Of a stretch of DNA of 64,000 nt, positions 36,116 to 46,161 are shown in pieces. The notes under the pieces were generated by a model that worked only from the letters and a program-made list of their open reading frames with translations, did not search any database and was not told the DNA's origin. The translations under genes and the position numbers were made by a program. The stretch is from Clavelina lepadiformis (lineage: Eukaryota; Chordata; Ascidiacea; Aplousobranchia; Clavelinidae). The DNA lies in contig NC_135242.1 of NCBI RefSeq assembly GCF_947623445.1, positions 23,250,001 to 23,314,000 of the forward strand. The letters run 5' to 3'. Positions within the stretch are counted from its first letter, which is position 1. Each line of letters starts with the position of its first letter.

Positions 36116-36470
36116 TGCTTGTATTTAGTTCTAGGCATAATTTTTGGGAGTAGCAATAAAATTAATAAAATATTTTGTAAAATTTAGAAAAAATATCTGT
36201 AAATTACTATATTTTTTGGTCTGGCACTAGTAATTTCAAGCCACTACTATAGAAATTAAGCAGTTTCTTGACAGGGGTATCCCCTTCGTTGTCATGGTAA
36301 ATTGAAAAGAGTGCATTTTAGAACAATTTTTTCATCGTATCAGGCTATTATGGGAGGTCCTAGTTGTGGATAATATTTTTGTTATAGTCTGGTTAAAGTT
36401 GCTATAAGAGTACAACAAAGTACTAATAGTAATGTAGAATTCGAAAACCGACAGCTAAGATTTTGAAGAT

Positions 36471-39400
36471 ATGGCCAGCGATAGCATTCACCCTCTGGAG
36501 TCTGCGCATCGAATTCATTCTCGTGTTACAGGGAAACTATATAAAGGTCGGTCTGTTGGTTATGTTAATGCATTTGACTATGTTATTATCGTAACGGTGG
36601 TTAACAATTTTTTTATAGGCTTAGACTGAGTGATTAACAGTTCATAATTCGTTTTATGTGGTCAAGGAGTCCGACCCTTCCTGCGGCAGATTTTTAATCT
36701 GCTGCAAACTTGTTGCAACTAGGCTTATAGGGTAGTCCTTGCTTTTGTACCCTAGGTTTACGTCTACTTAGTAGTGACTTAGCAGCTGCGCTAAATTTTG
36801 AAACTCCCGACGAAACAATTTACAACCAACTTCAAATACCTCACTGGTATCATGTGAGACGCAGTTCCTTTTGTGATTGTGTCTAGATGCAATATTTTTT
36901 GCACATAAGCATGTTAAACGACGAGGCTCAAAAAAAAAAATACAATGTCTGATCACTTAAAAATATTGCTCTACACTTTTGATTCAGGATAAGTTTAGTT
37001 TAAAATGTAAAACCTTTGGAGTATTTTTGGTAGATTTTTTACTGTTTTCAATTTCTGCTTCATGTGTTTGACTTTAGTGTAATATCCAACATCTAATTTT
37101 TGATATTTTCAAAGGTAATGGAATTACAGCTGCCACATCTTCGATTCCAACCAAATATCAAACTTTTGTGACGAATAATTCCGATCGCAAAGGATTTTCA
37201 AGTCAAGCAAAAAGATTTAGCGATGATTATTATGTGGTACTGTCTAATTGACTTGGCAATTAGGCTTTTGTTTATTTATTTGATTCGCGAAAGTAAAATT
37301 GAATCAACTTATGCTTAATGTCTTACAATGGATCAAGTGTTTGTTTGTTCAATCAAATTTGGATGAAACGAATTTAAATCTTGATTTATCTAAATTTATA
37401 TCAACTCAAATAAAGCCCCAAAATATTAAAATGTTTTTTAGAATGAAATTCCTGGCCCAGGGAATTATCAATGCACTCACAGGGAAATTGAAAAAAATTC
37501 TACGTCATTCTCCTCTAGAGGAACTGGAAGTTTTGCATCAAAAGTCAGTTCATTGCACTGTTGCTGATATTTTTGCTGTGCACTGTTTGTAAAAAGACAT
37601 GCTCTATTTGATAATTATTGTTCGATTGTTATGTCTTTTTATAGTTATGGGCAGACAATTAAAATAATTTCTTCAGAGCCGTAGAACAAAAAGCATTCCC
37701 ACAGGTGCTTTGCCAGGAGCAGGTTCCTACAATCTCCCCTCTCTGCTGACAACAAGAAAAGACTTTAATCAGGCAAACAGCAGCAGCTTCCACCATCCGA
37801 TCGCACAGAAGACGGATCATATTTTGATAACACCTCAAAGAGCACCGGCTCCGAACCGGTACAATGTACGCTGCTTAATTGTCATCAGTTTTAATCAAGA
37901 TTATTTGTGAAGCCTTCAAAGATCTTTTGCATTGTTGGTTGGGTGGTCCGGTTTTGTATAGTTCGTAATAACAAAATGATGTGTCTAATATCTAGAACAC
38001 ATATGGAAATAAACACAATTATAATGAGTGTAGCAATTAAGATATGTATATTACTAAGATAGTGAAATAAGAAGCTATTATATATATTACATAATCACCT
38101 GTTTGAAAGCTTTATTATAAATCCAAGGCCAGAAGCCTGTAACTCACAGATTTGTAACCAAAGAACAAGAGGCTGAATATTTATCTCAGTTTTGAGTGAA
38201 GTTTGAAAAATAGTTATATAACTGTAACCATTTTGTCGCTCTTTTAAATGCTCTGTTTGATAACCAAGACAAGAATGAAATGTATTAGCAACAGAGTGAT
38301 TCTTTTTATTTTAATTATAGAAATTCTGTTATCATACTTAATTTTTTCCTTTTGTTGTTATCACAGCTCTTTTTTTCTCTCTTTCCAGGTTCAAAATATT
38401 AACTTGGGTAAGAAGTATGTAGTGGCTGCTGAAGCTGCATTTAAATCTAAGACGGGACGTCAAGGAGCTGCAGTTGGTGCCACAAGGATACCTTCTCCCT
38501 GTGAGTTGAAGTTCAGAGTGACAGATATTTACATAGACTGAAATAGTTTTGATATATCCAGCATTTTGCTCACCTTGTTATTGCCATTCAAGTTATGGTT
38601 TAAAGTAATTGTGGTGCATGAACATTACACTTACATAGTTTGTAAATGTTTTTATTTTTCAACATCACATCAACACTGGTTCTGTAAATGGCCACTGTAT
38701 TACTTCTGATCCAGGCCACTATAACATTCGTAATGGTGAAGTCAACAAAGGCCCAATGTCCAGTTTTAATTCAACCACAAAGCGGCAAGTTATCGCCTCG
38801 CCCCTTGAAGTTCCAGGTCCTGGGACATACAAACCTTTCCAACCCGTGTCCCCACCACAGAAACTTCTTCTACCGTAAGAAAAACCTCAATAATTATTGT
38901 GTGATAACGGATTGGTTTGAAAACTACCAGTGTTATTTGGAAACAAATTATAGCAATGTCCATTGTGTGAGAGCGTGTTTATAGTGAGTGTGTTAAAGTG
39001 TTTATCACGTTTCTGGCGTTTAGAAATGTTGATTTCAACACAAGTGTTTTTTAAGGTCTTACTTTGGCGACTGCTAAGAAATTTTAAGAAGCCACTAATT
39101 TTCAAAGACTATAACTGCTAATTTTTCCGTTGTAGTTGCAGCAGAATAAATTTTGAGGGACCGTTGGAGTAATTTAAGTAACCGTTATGGTCCACAATAA
39201 CACCTTAAAAATACACTGATCACTACTATCCATACCAATGGTTGAGTTTATATTCTTTAAAAAGCCTGATTTCCGCAAAAATGTTATTTTTCTATGCAGG
39301 CGCAAACACTACTTATGCATCAGCGCTCCTGCAATGCCATTACCTCCACCTGTTGAAAATCCTGGTCCAGGATCCTATGACCTCGTTGATTTCGAAGGCC

Positions 39401-39567
39401 CATCAAAGCATTACATGTCATCCAGTGCATTTGTTTCGAACACGTCAAGATGGACGTACGACCACCTGCCAACTAAGGACAACCCTGGTCCATCAACCTA
39501 CCGACCTGAAAGAATCGGTCGTCAAAGTTTCATGTACAATGCACAGAATCGATGGATTCCTTTATAA
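36471..39567 (+). CDS. STPG1: Sperm-tail PG-rich repeat protein 1 (MAPO2)
   Basis: Eight exons join in phase. Exon 1 (36471-36546, MASDSIHPLESAHRIHSR) is followed by SSIPTKYQTFVTNNSDRKGF. Successive sperm-tail PG-rich repeats come next: NEIPGPGNYQ, LPGAGSYNLPSLLTTRKDF, LEVPGPGTYKPF, ENPGPGSYDLVDFEGP and DNPGPSTYRPE. The end is MYNAQNRWIPL. The IPTKYQTF and SSAFVSNTSRW blocks match vertebrate STPG1. STPG proteins are associated with ciliary or flagellar microtubules, and vertebrate STPG1 (MAPO2) has also been linked to mitochondrial apoptosis signalling. The coiled-coil gene CCDC150 lies directly upstream in the same direction. Confidence 0.9.
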
Positions 39568-40229
39568 TAACACATACATACTATTAACGCAAAACTTGTT
39601 GCTGAAACTTATTTTATTAAACACGATTTTAAACTGACGCACCTAAATGTTTGCGTTTACCTACTAAGTGGCAGCTTTTGCAGATTATGAGCTTGTGTTG
39701 CACTTTTTTCTACGTTTGTCACTTGTCAAATACAGGAATACTTAGCTTAGTGTTTATTTTACCTTAAAAAAACTTAACCAGAAAATGAAATATACTAATC
39801 TTCTACGAGGTCAACATTAGTCTTATACCTTGGTCATGACGACAACATAGAATTTTATGTGATATATGCATATATTGTAACTTGCTGTCTTACAGACTGA
39901 TCTACCACCACTGACAACTGTAAAACCAGCAAAGTTCTAGATGCAAAAAGATAACCAAATTGTTGTGCTTGATGAAAGTTGTAATACTTATTATCATGAA
40001 AACTGTTAAACAAATTATGAAATTTGCAGTTGTTTTGAAAGGTCAATGTAGTATTTTCACTTTAGTGTTCTCATTTCTTTTTAAAACATCTACTCATTAC
40101 TTCACAAATATCGTCCACCACGGAAAGAAAGCAATGCATACAGAAGTGAATGAACCTTGTCAAATAAAACATGAGGTGTTTCACTGAAAAACATTTTGTT
40201 TCCTCGATACTAGATTTGACAACACCTCT
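39568..40229. other. Convergent 3' ends of STPG1 and MRPL22
   Basis: STPG1 (+) and MRPL22 (-) converge here. No additional gene is supported; the small ORFs present are AT-rich and lack domains. Confidence 0.5.
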
Positions 40230-40934
40230 TCACAGACCATCGCGGATGGTCCTCCTTCTTAGTGATTCCACATATTCCAACGCGCTGTCCAAGGCGGTAA
40301 TTTTGGGTTCGGGTAACGGGGCCGGGCCCTCCCTGAGCATGACATAGTAGTTGGCAAAACGACAGTGACCAATAGCAGGTGGTCTTCCAGCTGCTCGGAA
40401 TATCGGAAATTTTATTTGAGAATGTCTCGACGTAAATGACGTTGCAACATGCAAATTTGATTTGAATTCAACGTTGTGTTCTTTCACAGCCAGCTCCTGA
40501 GCTTCAAGAAGGACTTCTCGGATAATTTTGGCACCTTTGTTGTTAATGTAATCTAGTTTTGAAATTGCCTCATCAATATTCATATTCAGAACTAAACAGG
40601 AAACGTGAATCATTTTCTTTGTGGGATAACGAATCTTTGCACGGCCATGATATATCTCGGCTGGCCGAATACCATCTTCAGGATTCATCGGTGGATACAA
40701 CATTTCATTCTTGTCGGTCCATTCACCAAGATCTCTGTGCCATTTATTGACGTGTTGTTGTGCTTGTTCTCTTATTCTTCTGTGTTGTCCCGGGTCACGC
40801 AAGGCCAACACGTGAGCGCTTTGGTGGAAACCACGAAAATGTGAACATGTGCCTAAAATATAACCAGAATTTTGCATCAGTTTTCCTAAAGTTCCACAGC
40901 ATCTCAGCAGAAAAGATGGCACTGTGGTTGCCAT
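40230..40934 (-). CDS. MRPL22: Mitochondrial large-ribosomal-subunit protein uL22m
   Basis: The product is a structural protein of the mitochondrial 39S subunit that lines the peptide exit tunnel. The 234-residue frame is a single exon. A basic N-terminus suitable for mitochondrial import comes first, then NEMLYPPMNPEDGIRPAEIY. The L22 core follows (KKMIHVSCLVLNMNIDEAI, KGAKIIREVLLEAQELAVKE, HNVEFKSNLHVAT) and then the tail SALEYVESLRRRTIRDGL, which matches animal MRPL22. An acceptor-like TTTTCAG lies 15 bases before the ATG on the minus strand, so the leader is spliced or trans-spliced. It is slightly longer than human MRPL22 (206 residues). Confidence 0.95.
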   Translation of the reverse strand: MATTVPSFLLRCCGTLGKLMQNSGYILGTCSHFRGFHQSAHVLALRDPGQHRRIREQAQQHVNKWHRDLGEWTDKNEMLYPPMNPEDGIRPAEIYHGRAKIRYPTKKMIHVSCLVLNMNIDEAISKLDYINNKGAKIIREVLLEAQELAVKEHNVEFKSNLHVATSFTSRHSQIKFPIFRAAGRPPAIGHCRFANYYVMLREGPAPLPEPKITALDSALEYVESLRRRTIRDGL

Positions 40935-41319
40935 GTTTCTTATTATCTGAAAAGAGTTTAAAATAATTCTGGTAAATCATACAATGAAGTTTAACAAAAA
41001 TTACTCTTTTTTCGGGTCCAGTATAAAAGTGCACAACCACAAAATACCTTTGTATAGTAGGCCCCAGCGACTCAAAGTGTGACGTCATCTGGTTGTGCAC
41101 TTGTATAGTAGACCCTCTATTTTACATAGTGTAAGCACTAAGCGCCATGCACTGTATGTAAGTCAAACTGACTGGTAAACAATTAAAAAGTTGACAGCAT
41201 TGCTAAAAACGCAAATGTTAAATGCTTTATTTAGAAAACGCATTCAAGACAAGTCCGATGAAGACACCATATTACAGGAAATGATACAACAACACATATA
41301 GTTGTACTTATTACACTTA
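40935..41319. other. MRPL22 5' flank
   Basis: The flank contains the palindromic repeat at 41014-41115 about 80 bases upstream of the MRPL22 ATG (on the minus strand), and then AT-rich sequence up to the Harbinger element. Confidence 0.5.
41014..41115 (-). repeat. Short palindromic element, copy 1
   Basis: This element of about 102 bp has inverted ends: left GGGTCCAGTATAAAAGTGCA and right (reverse complement) GGGTCTACTATACAAGTGCA, each continuing into CAACCA. The interior carries TGACGTCA. It is in the opposite orientation to the copies at 44518 and 51305 and matches the one at 56894. It sits just upstream of MRPL22. Confidence 0.75.
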
Positions 41320-41967
41320 GGGTGGGATGCACCACAACAGATCAACTTGATCAAGGATTAAGGATTAAACCAAGATCATATGATCCAGGTTTTAAGTGGG
41401 TCCTTAATTGTCATGCACCAAGTCCGATCTGGTCAAGATCATGTGATCGACGCATGATCTTGATCAACGTTAAAAGCCTAATGATTTGGAACCGAGATTA
41501 TATGCAGACTGCATGACATCCCATTGTTGAAGACAGCAATCACAGCATAAGTTAATACAGAGATAGATAGGCCAAGAACTTACTGACAGATTTATAAGCA
41601 ATGGACATCATTAGTTTGTTGATTGGCATTAGGCATCATTAGCCTGGGTGTCTATTTGTTTATGAGATCCTAACCCAGATGTTGCCCTAGGGCCTAGGCT
41701 ATCAGGGATACATCAGGCAAGCTCAGGCTTTGGTATTATAGATAGGCTACCATAAAGTTCGTAATATTTTAAAATTGTAACTAGGCTAGGCTGCCGATAG
41801 ACTGTTTAAATTGTACACGTACAGGTAAATTTGAACGGAAGAAAGTTCTGAATGGTTCTACAGTTCTATACATTGTGTTGCTGAATTTATAATACTGTTA
41901 TGTTTGTGTATAAACCTAGACTTAATTTTGAAAAGTTTTGTGCGGTTCAGGTGGTGTAATTTTCATC

Positions 41968-42190
41968 ATGGGAAGGAGAGTAAATTTTACAGTTACGGAA
42001 AAAAACATTTTTATTGACTTAATGAATAAGCCTAATTACATTAGTGTAATTGAATGCAAAAAAAACTGATAGTAAATCTTTGGAATCCAAGTCCACTGCT
42101 TGGAAGGAACTCTGTGCAGAATTCAATTCAGCATCAAGTTATTGTTTCCGATCAGTTGAACAACTGCAATTTCTCCTAGCACACCTGCAA
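41968..42190 (+). pseudogene. Harbinger Myb/SANT-like accessory gene remnant
   Basis: The frame starts MGRRVNFTVTEKNIFIDLMN and continues, after a frame break in an A-rich run near 42057-42070, as SKSTAWKELCAEFNSA and FRSVEQLQ. These are features of Myb/SANT-like (MADF-type) proteins that pair with Harbinger transposases. The downstream part is lost at the central deletion. Confidence 0.7.
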
Positions 42191-42593
42191 ACTGAGCAAT
42201 ATTTTTAAAATGAAACTTCACGTTGTTCAAATCCTGATTGCTTGGAAATCTTATGAACTGCTCGTGTCTGGTGGCAATTGCCCGTGTTACTCTATGAATA
42301 ACCCGGCAAGCACTGGATTGGTCAATGCCGATTAAGTCACCATCTGTCCGCTGAAAATGTCCTGCGGCATAAAACCGTAAAGTAGTGACAAGTTGAAGAA
42401 TTGGTGGTATGCAGTGATTACGATTTGTGCCATGCTCTAAATCAGAGGAAATCATCCCCAAAAGTTGAAGAACTGAATCCTTTCTAAAGCGAAAACGTTC
42501 GCGAAATTGCTCTTCTGTAAAATTTTCAAATGGGATTAGTCTGTCTTTTATGTTTCTTCTCGGTGGTGTCTCAATAAAATCAATACAATCCAT
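42123..42593 (-). pseudogene. HARBI1-like transposase, N-terminal half
   Basis: The 156-residue frame reads FTEEQFRERFRFRKDSVLQL, then LQLVTTLRFYAAGHFQRTDG and IDQSSACRVIHRVTRAIAT. This is the helical N-terminus of the DDE_4 nuclease of Harbinger elements. It breaks off after AQFAGVLG, just where the first catalytic Asp would be expected, and runs into sequence antisense to the Myb-like gene. The catalytic residues are absent. Confidence 0.88.
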
Positions 42594-44517
42594 TATAATA
42601 TTTGCAACGTTTTATTGCTAAATCTGACAGAAAATGACACAATAAACAAGGTAACATAAGGTAAGGTAACTAATCTATGTTAACAAAGGTTAACCGATGC
42701 TTGGTCTCATAGTTTTATTTGTATTCCATAAAAAATCTAGCTAACGCTTAATCTCTCTGCTATGTAGGTTGCAATTAATAATATAATGAAATAAAGCAAC
42801 GCAAGCCTCTGCTACCTGCCATATAAGTTCAACGGTTGATAGGCCTACCCTTCTGTAGTACTGTATTACTGCCATTGCATATAATATTGGCTCAAAGGCT
42901 AGTAGCACTTCCAATACACAACCTATAGCACTCTCCAATACTTCCATAAACTTGCTTTTCATCAATTATTCACATTGATCTAGACTTAAACCTCCTCGTC
43001 AGTAGGATTAAATTCAAGGATTAAATGCCTTATTTTAATCCTGGATTATCTCTGATCGTCGCTGGTGCATACCGTTAGTAAAGATCAACAGTAGTTAATC
43101 GCGGATCAAAAGTAATCTGTACTTGATCGGGTTTGGTGCATCCCACCCTTAGGGTCTCTTGTACTTTTGCAGTCTGACTGGAAAGTTAGTATGACGCCGG
43201 ACAAATCCGGCACAGAACGTTGGCTTTTGCCCCGAAAAACAAATATCGTCATGCAATAACAATCTCTCTACCTAAAATCGAAAATAAATTGTAAATAAAG
43301 TTAAGTAAATTCTAACTTCTAACTTTCTGCTTATAATTGTTAAAATTGTTTCTATGAATTAAAGGTCGCAATTTTGCTACAAATTGATTTATTAAACATT
43401 TACCACAAACTGCAGAGTCTTTCGAAAAATAAAACAAAATTGTGTTATTTTTCTAAAAATAACCAGGGCAATTTACGTTTATTTGCAACTAGATAAACGT
43501 ACGTAAATTAAAATTGCAAACTTGGTATTTACGTGTTGCACAATTCTCGACAAATCATAACCTTATAAATGACGGTGACGCGAAGAAGGAAATAGTTTTT
43601 AATTTTTTGTGGGGGTGCACATCACTTGGTGAACAAGAATCCCGGTTTGCCTAATGCCTATACCTAGGAACAACTAGGCTAGATTGAGTTGTGTCGTTAC
43701 TTCGTAAGCTTTACCACTTCATTTTACTTTTGGATTTGGTATTCTTTGAACATTATTCGTTTAAGATTAAAGTAAGCGGAAACGAGGTTAAACGATCATT
43801 AGCATTAAAGGTTAAATGACCATTAGCAAATATTCGAGTTGAGTGATCGTTAAAAAGATCTGGCTGTCATGTCGTACAGTTATGTTATAGGCTAGTGGTT
43901 GGCTAAATTTCTTTCACTTTTGCACAGTTTTTAAAATAGCCTACATTAAGATTTTGACGATATATTTATTCGCCAATTTTTTTCTGTTCATTGATTGTTT
44001 GTGAGCGTATTTGTTTTGACCAGTCTACAATGAGGTTAATAACATACTTTTCGCTCCCCACGGTCAATGGCGAAAAACAAATAATGCGAAATGTTGACCA
44101 TGGAGTAGCTTCCCGTATTCCGATTATCGTTACGGTAACAGTCAGGACTGCCGTTTTTAGCAAGATCTTAGGTGCGCCAAACAAAGAATGACAATTGCTC
44201 TGCCCAAAAGTGCTCAAACGCAATGAAAGTGCGCAATTACGTAGCAATGTATACAGTTTGACTTATTCAATCTATAAATCGATTGAAAATTGAATGCACA
44301 GAAGTTCTGTCCAAGTCATTACGCGCAAAACATCGCACCTTAACTGCGGCACTGAAGCTCATGAAAAGCAGTATTGATTGCACCTATGCAAAACTCTGTA
44401 GTCTGGGTAACAGTTAAGCAAAACCCTACCAGTATATGCTAAACGTCTGAACTGTCAGACTTTTCGTAGCTGTGTCAGTACGTGATGTATCTCTTTTTTA
44501 TTTTGTACTAGCAATTT

Positions 44518-44615
44518 GGGTCTAGTGCAAAGCCAAATGACGTCACAATTTAAGTAGCTGGGGTCTACTATACGAGTATATCCCCTATGGTTGTGCACTT
44601 ATTTACTATACCCCC
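44518..44615 (+). repeat. Short palindromic element, copy 2
   Basis: GGGTCTAGTGCAA... leads into TGACGTCACAATTTAAGTAG, then a central GGGGTCTACTATAC, and ends GGTTGTGCACTTATTTACTA TACCCC. It is degenerate at the left arm. It belongs to the same family as the copies at 41014, 51305 and 56894. Confidence 0.65.
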
Positions 44616-45918
44616 CAGCAACTTGATATATATTTAGGTAGAATAAACGTATCTTTTTTTCATTAGAAAATAAGGTAGCATATAGTCTAAGCAGATACTA
44701 GCATTTTCAGACCTAATATTTTAATATCCTTGGTTGGAACAGGTTGATCAGGAAATCAACATTTTAAGCTACATCTGTAGTACAAGCCCTGCTTAAAATT
44801 ACATTGGACAACAATTGGCTTCCTAGGAATTGCTTATAATTGCACTCAGAATTCCATTTTCTCTTTTACACTCAATTGGAAAGCACTTCATTCTCACATA
44901 AAAACATTTAAAACCAGCTTTATAAAGTAGTTGAATCCCCTAAACCTGTTATAAGAGGCCATCACACAACAAATTAATATGCTTGTTAGGGAAAGGTTTT
45001 GTTAAAGCTGAAACAAGTAGGCTATGGCTAAATTTCTTGTCAGGAGATAGCACCTTTCGGCTTTTTCACCCTTAAATGTTCGTTAGATAACCAAATTATA
45101 CAATCAAGTTAATCAAACATTACATGATAACCAAATTTTACTTACATCCCTCACTATAGTTGTGTACTTATCATAACTTATATAATAACAACAACTGGAA
45201 TAACTAATTTATTTCGTGACTGGCTTAGTTTGATATAGTTGCACATCTTTACACCGCCCCATTTATGTAATACAGCTTCTTTGTCAAGTAAGTCAGCTAC
45301 CCATAAAATAAGCCGTCTATAACTATACATCATATGCATAGTAATTTGCTTGATGTAAGAAAGAATGTAAGATACAGTTTATAATTATGATGTCACAAGT
45401 CTGGGATTTATATGTATATAAATTAAATATACGCTTTTTATCAAGAATGTGCGTTTTCTTCAAAAAGTACTCAATTTGCCAGCATATGCACATAGTAGAG
45501 TTCAATAAAACAAACCACTTCTTGTAAAGCTAAACTAATTAACTACCATCAGCACGTTTTTCGAACTATATTTCATATCTTTTCAGGGAAAATATACATT
45601 ATTGCCAACATACAAGCTTTCATACTAAATATTGTTCACTGTACTGACTAAACTTAAAGTCGGCCACTATTTCATTTAGCTAGCTATCATGAACAGAGAA
45701 TATGACAAGTTTTGCCTACAGTTGACTCTACAGAGACCAAAAATTTCTTTGCAAAGTTTGCCATGGTGTCAATTGCATTAAATAGTTAGATGTAGGCCTA
45801 TAAAAAAATAGACAGTTAATGTCATGTTTGTTTTTACAGCTAAATCTCCTTTGCTACCTTTCAGTTTCACTATCTCTGGCTTTCTTTATTAGTAAAATCT
45901 TAGCACAAGAGATTGATT

Positions 45919-45961
45919 GCAGTTTAATAGTTCAGTGCAGTTTAATAGTTCAGTGCAGTTT
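45919..45961. repeat. 18-bp tandem repeat, about 2.4 units
   Basis: The unit CAGTTTAATAGTTCAGTG is repeated head to tail. It is short and probably slippage-derived. Confidence 0.7.
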
Positions 45962-46161
45962 GACAAAGTATAACTATGATTAAATACAAATGTACAACAG
46001 CTAAAAATGTTTGAATTTTTTTTATTGATGTAAAGTGTTCTTATCTTTGTGAAATATTATAGTTTATACAAAATTGTACTGTTTTTTCAGACCGTACCGG
46101 TAGTTGGGATATCATTAAGAAATTGGTTTTGTTATTCATACACATAACACAGCAAAAGAGC

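Larger units (their letters stand above)
35659..36470. other. CCDC150 3' region and spacer before STPG1
   Basis: The region contains the probable CCDC150 poly(A) signal at 35838-35843 and a dispersed-repeat-like block at about 35990-36115. No further coding sequence is seen. Confidence 0.5.
41320..43148. mobile_element. Harbinger-type DNA transposon, internally deleted
   Basis: This 1829-bp element has perfect 15-bp terminal inverted repeats (GGGTGGGATGCACCA) and TTA duplications at 41317-41319 and 43149-43151, as expected for PIF/Harbinger. It contains the two genes typical of the family, in convergent orientation. A Myb/SANT-like DNA-binding ORF is on the plus strand (from 41968), and the N-terminal half of a HARBI1-like transposase is on the minus strand (42593 down to 42123). 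Both stop near 42175, so a central deletion removed the catalytic region. A further minus-strand ORF at 42741-42965 is of unknown origin. Confidence 0.93.
43152..46161. other. Large intergenic region upstream of CAPZB
   Basis: Three kilobases of AT-rich sequence hold no supportable gene. They contain a palindromic-element copy (44518-44615) and a short 18-bp tandem repeat (45919-45961). Short ORFs such as 43966-44247 (-) show no domain. The CAPZB promoter is expected near the right end. Confidence 0.5.
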
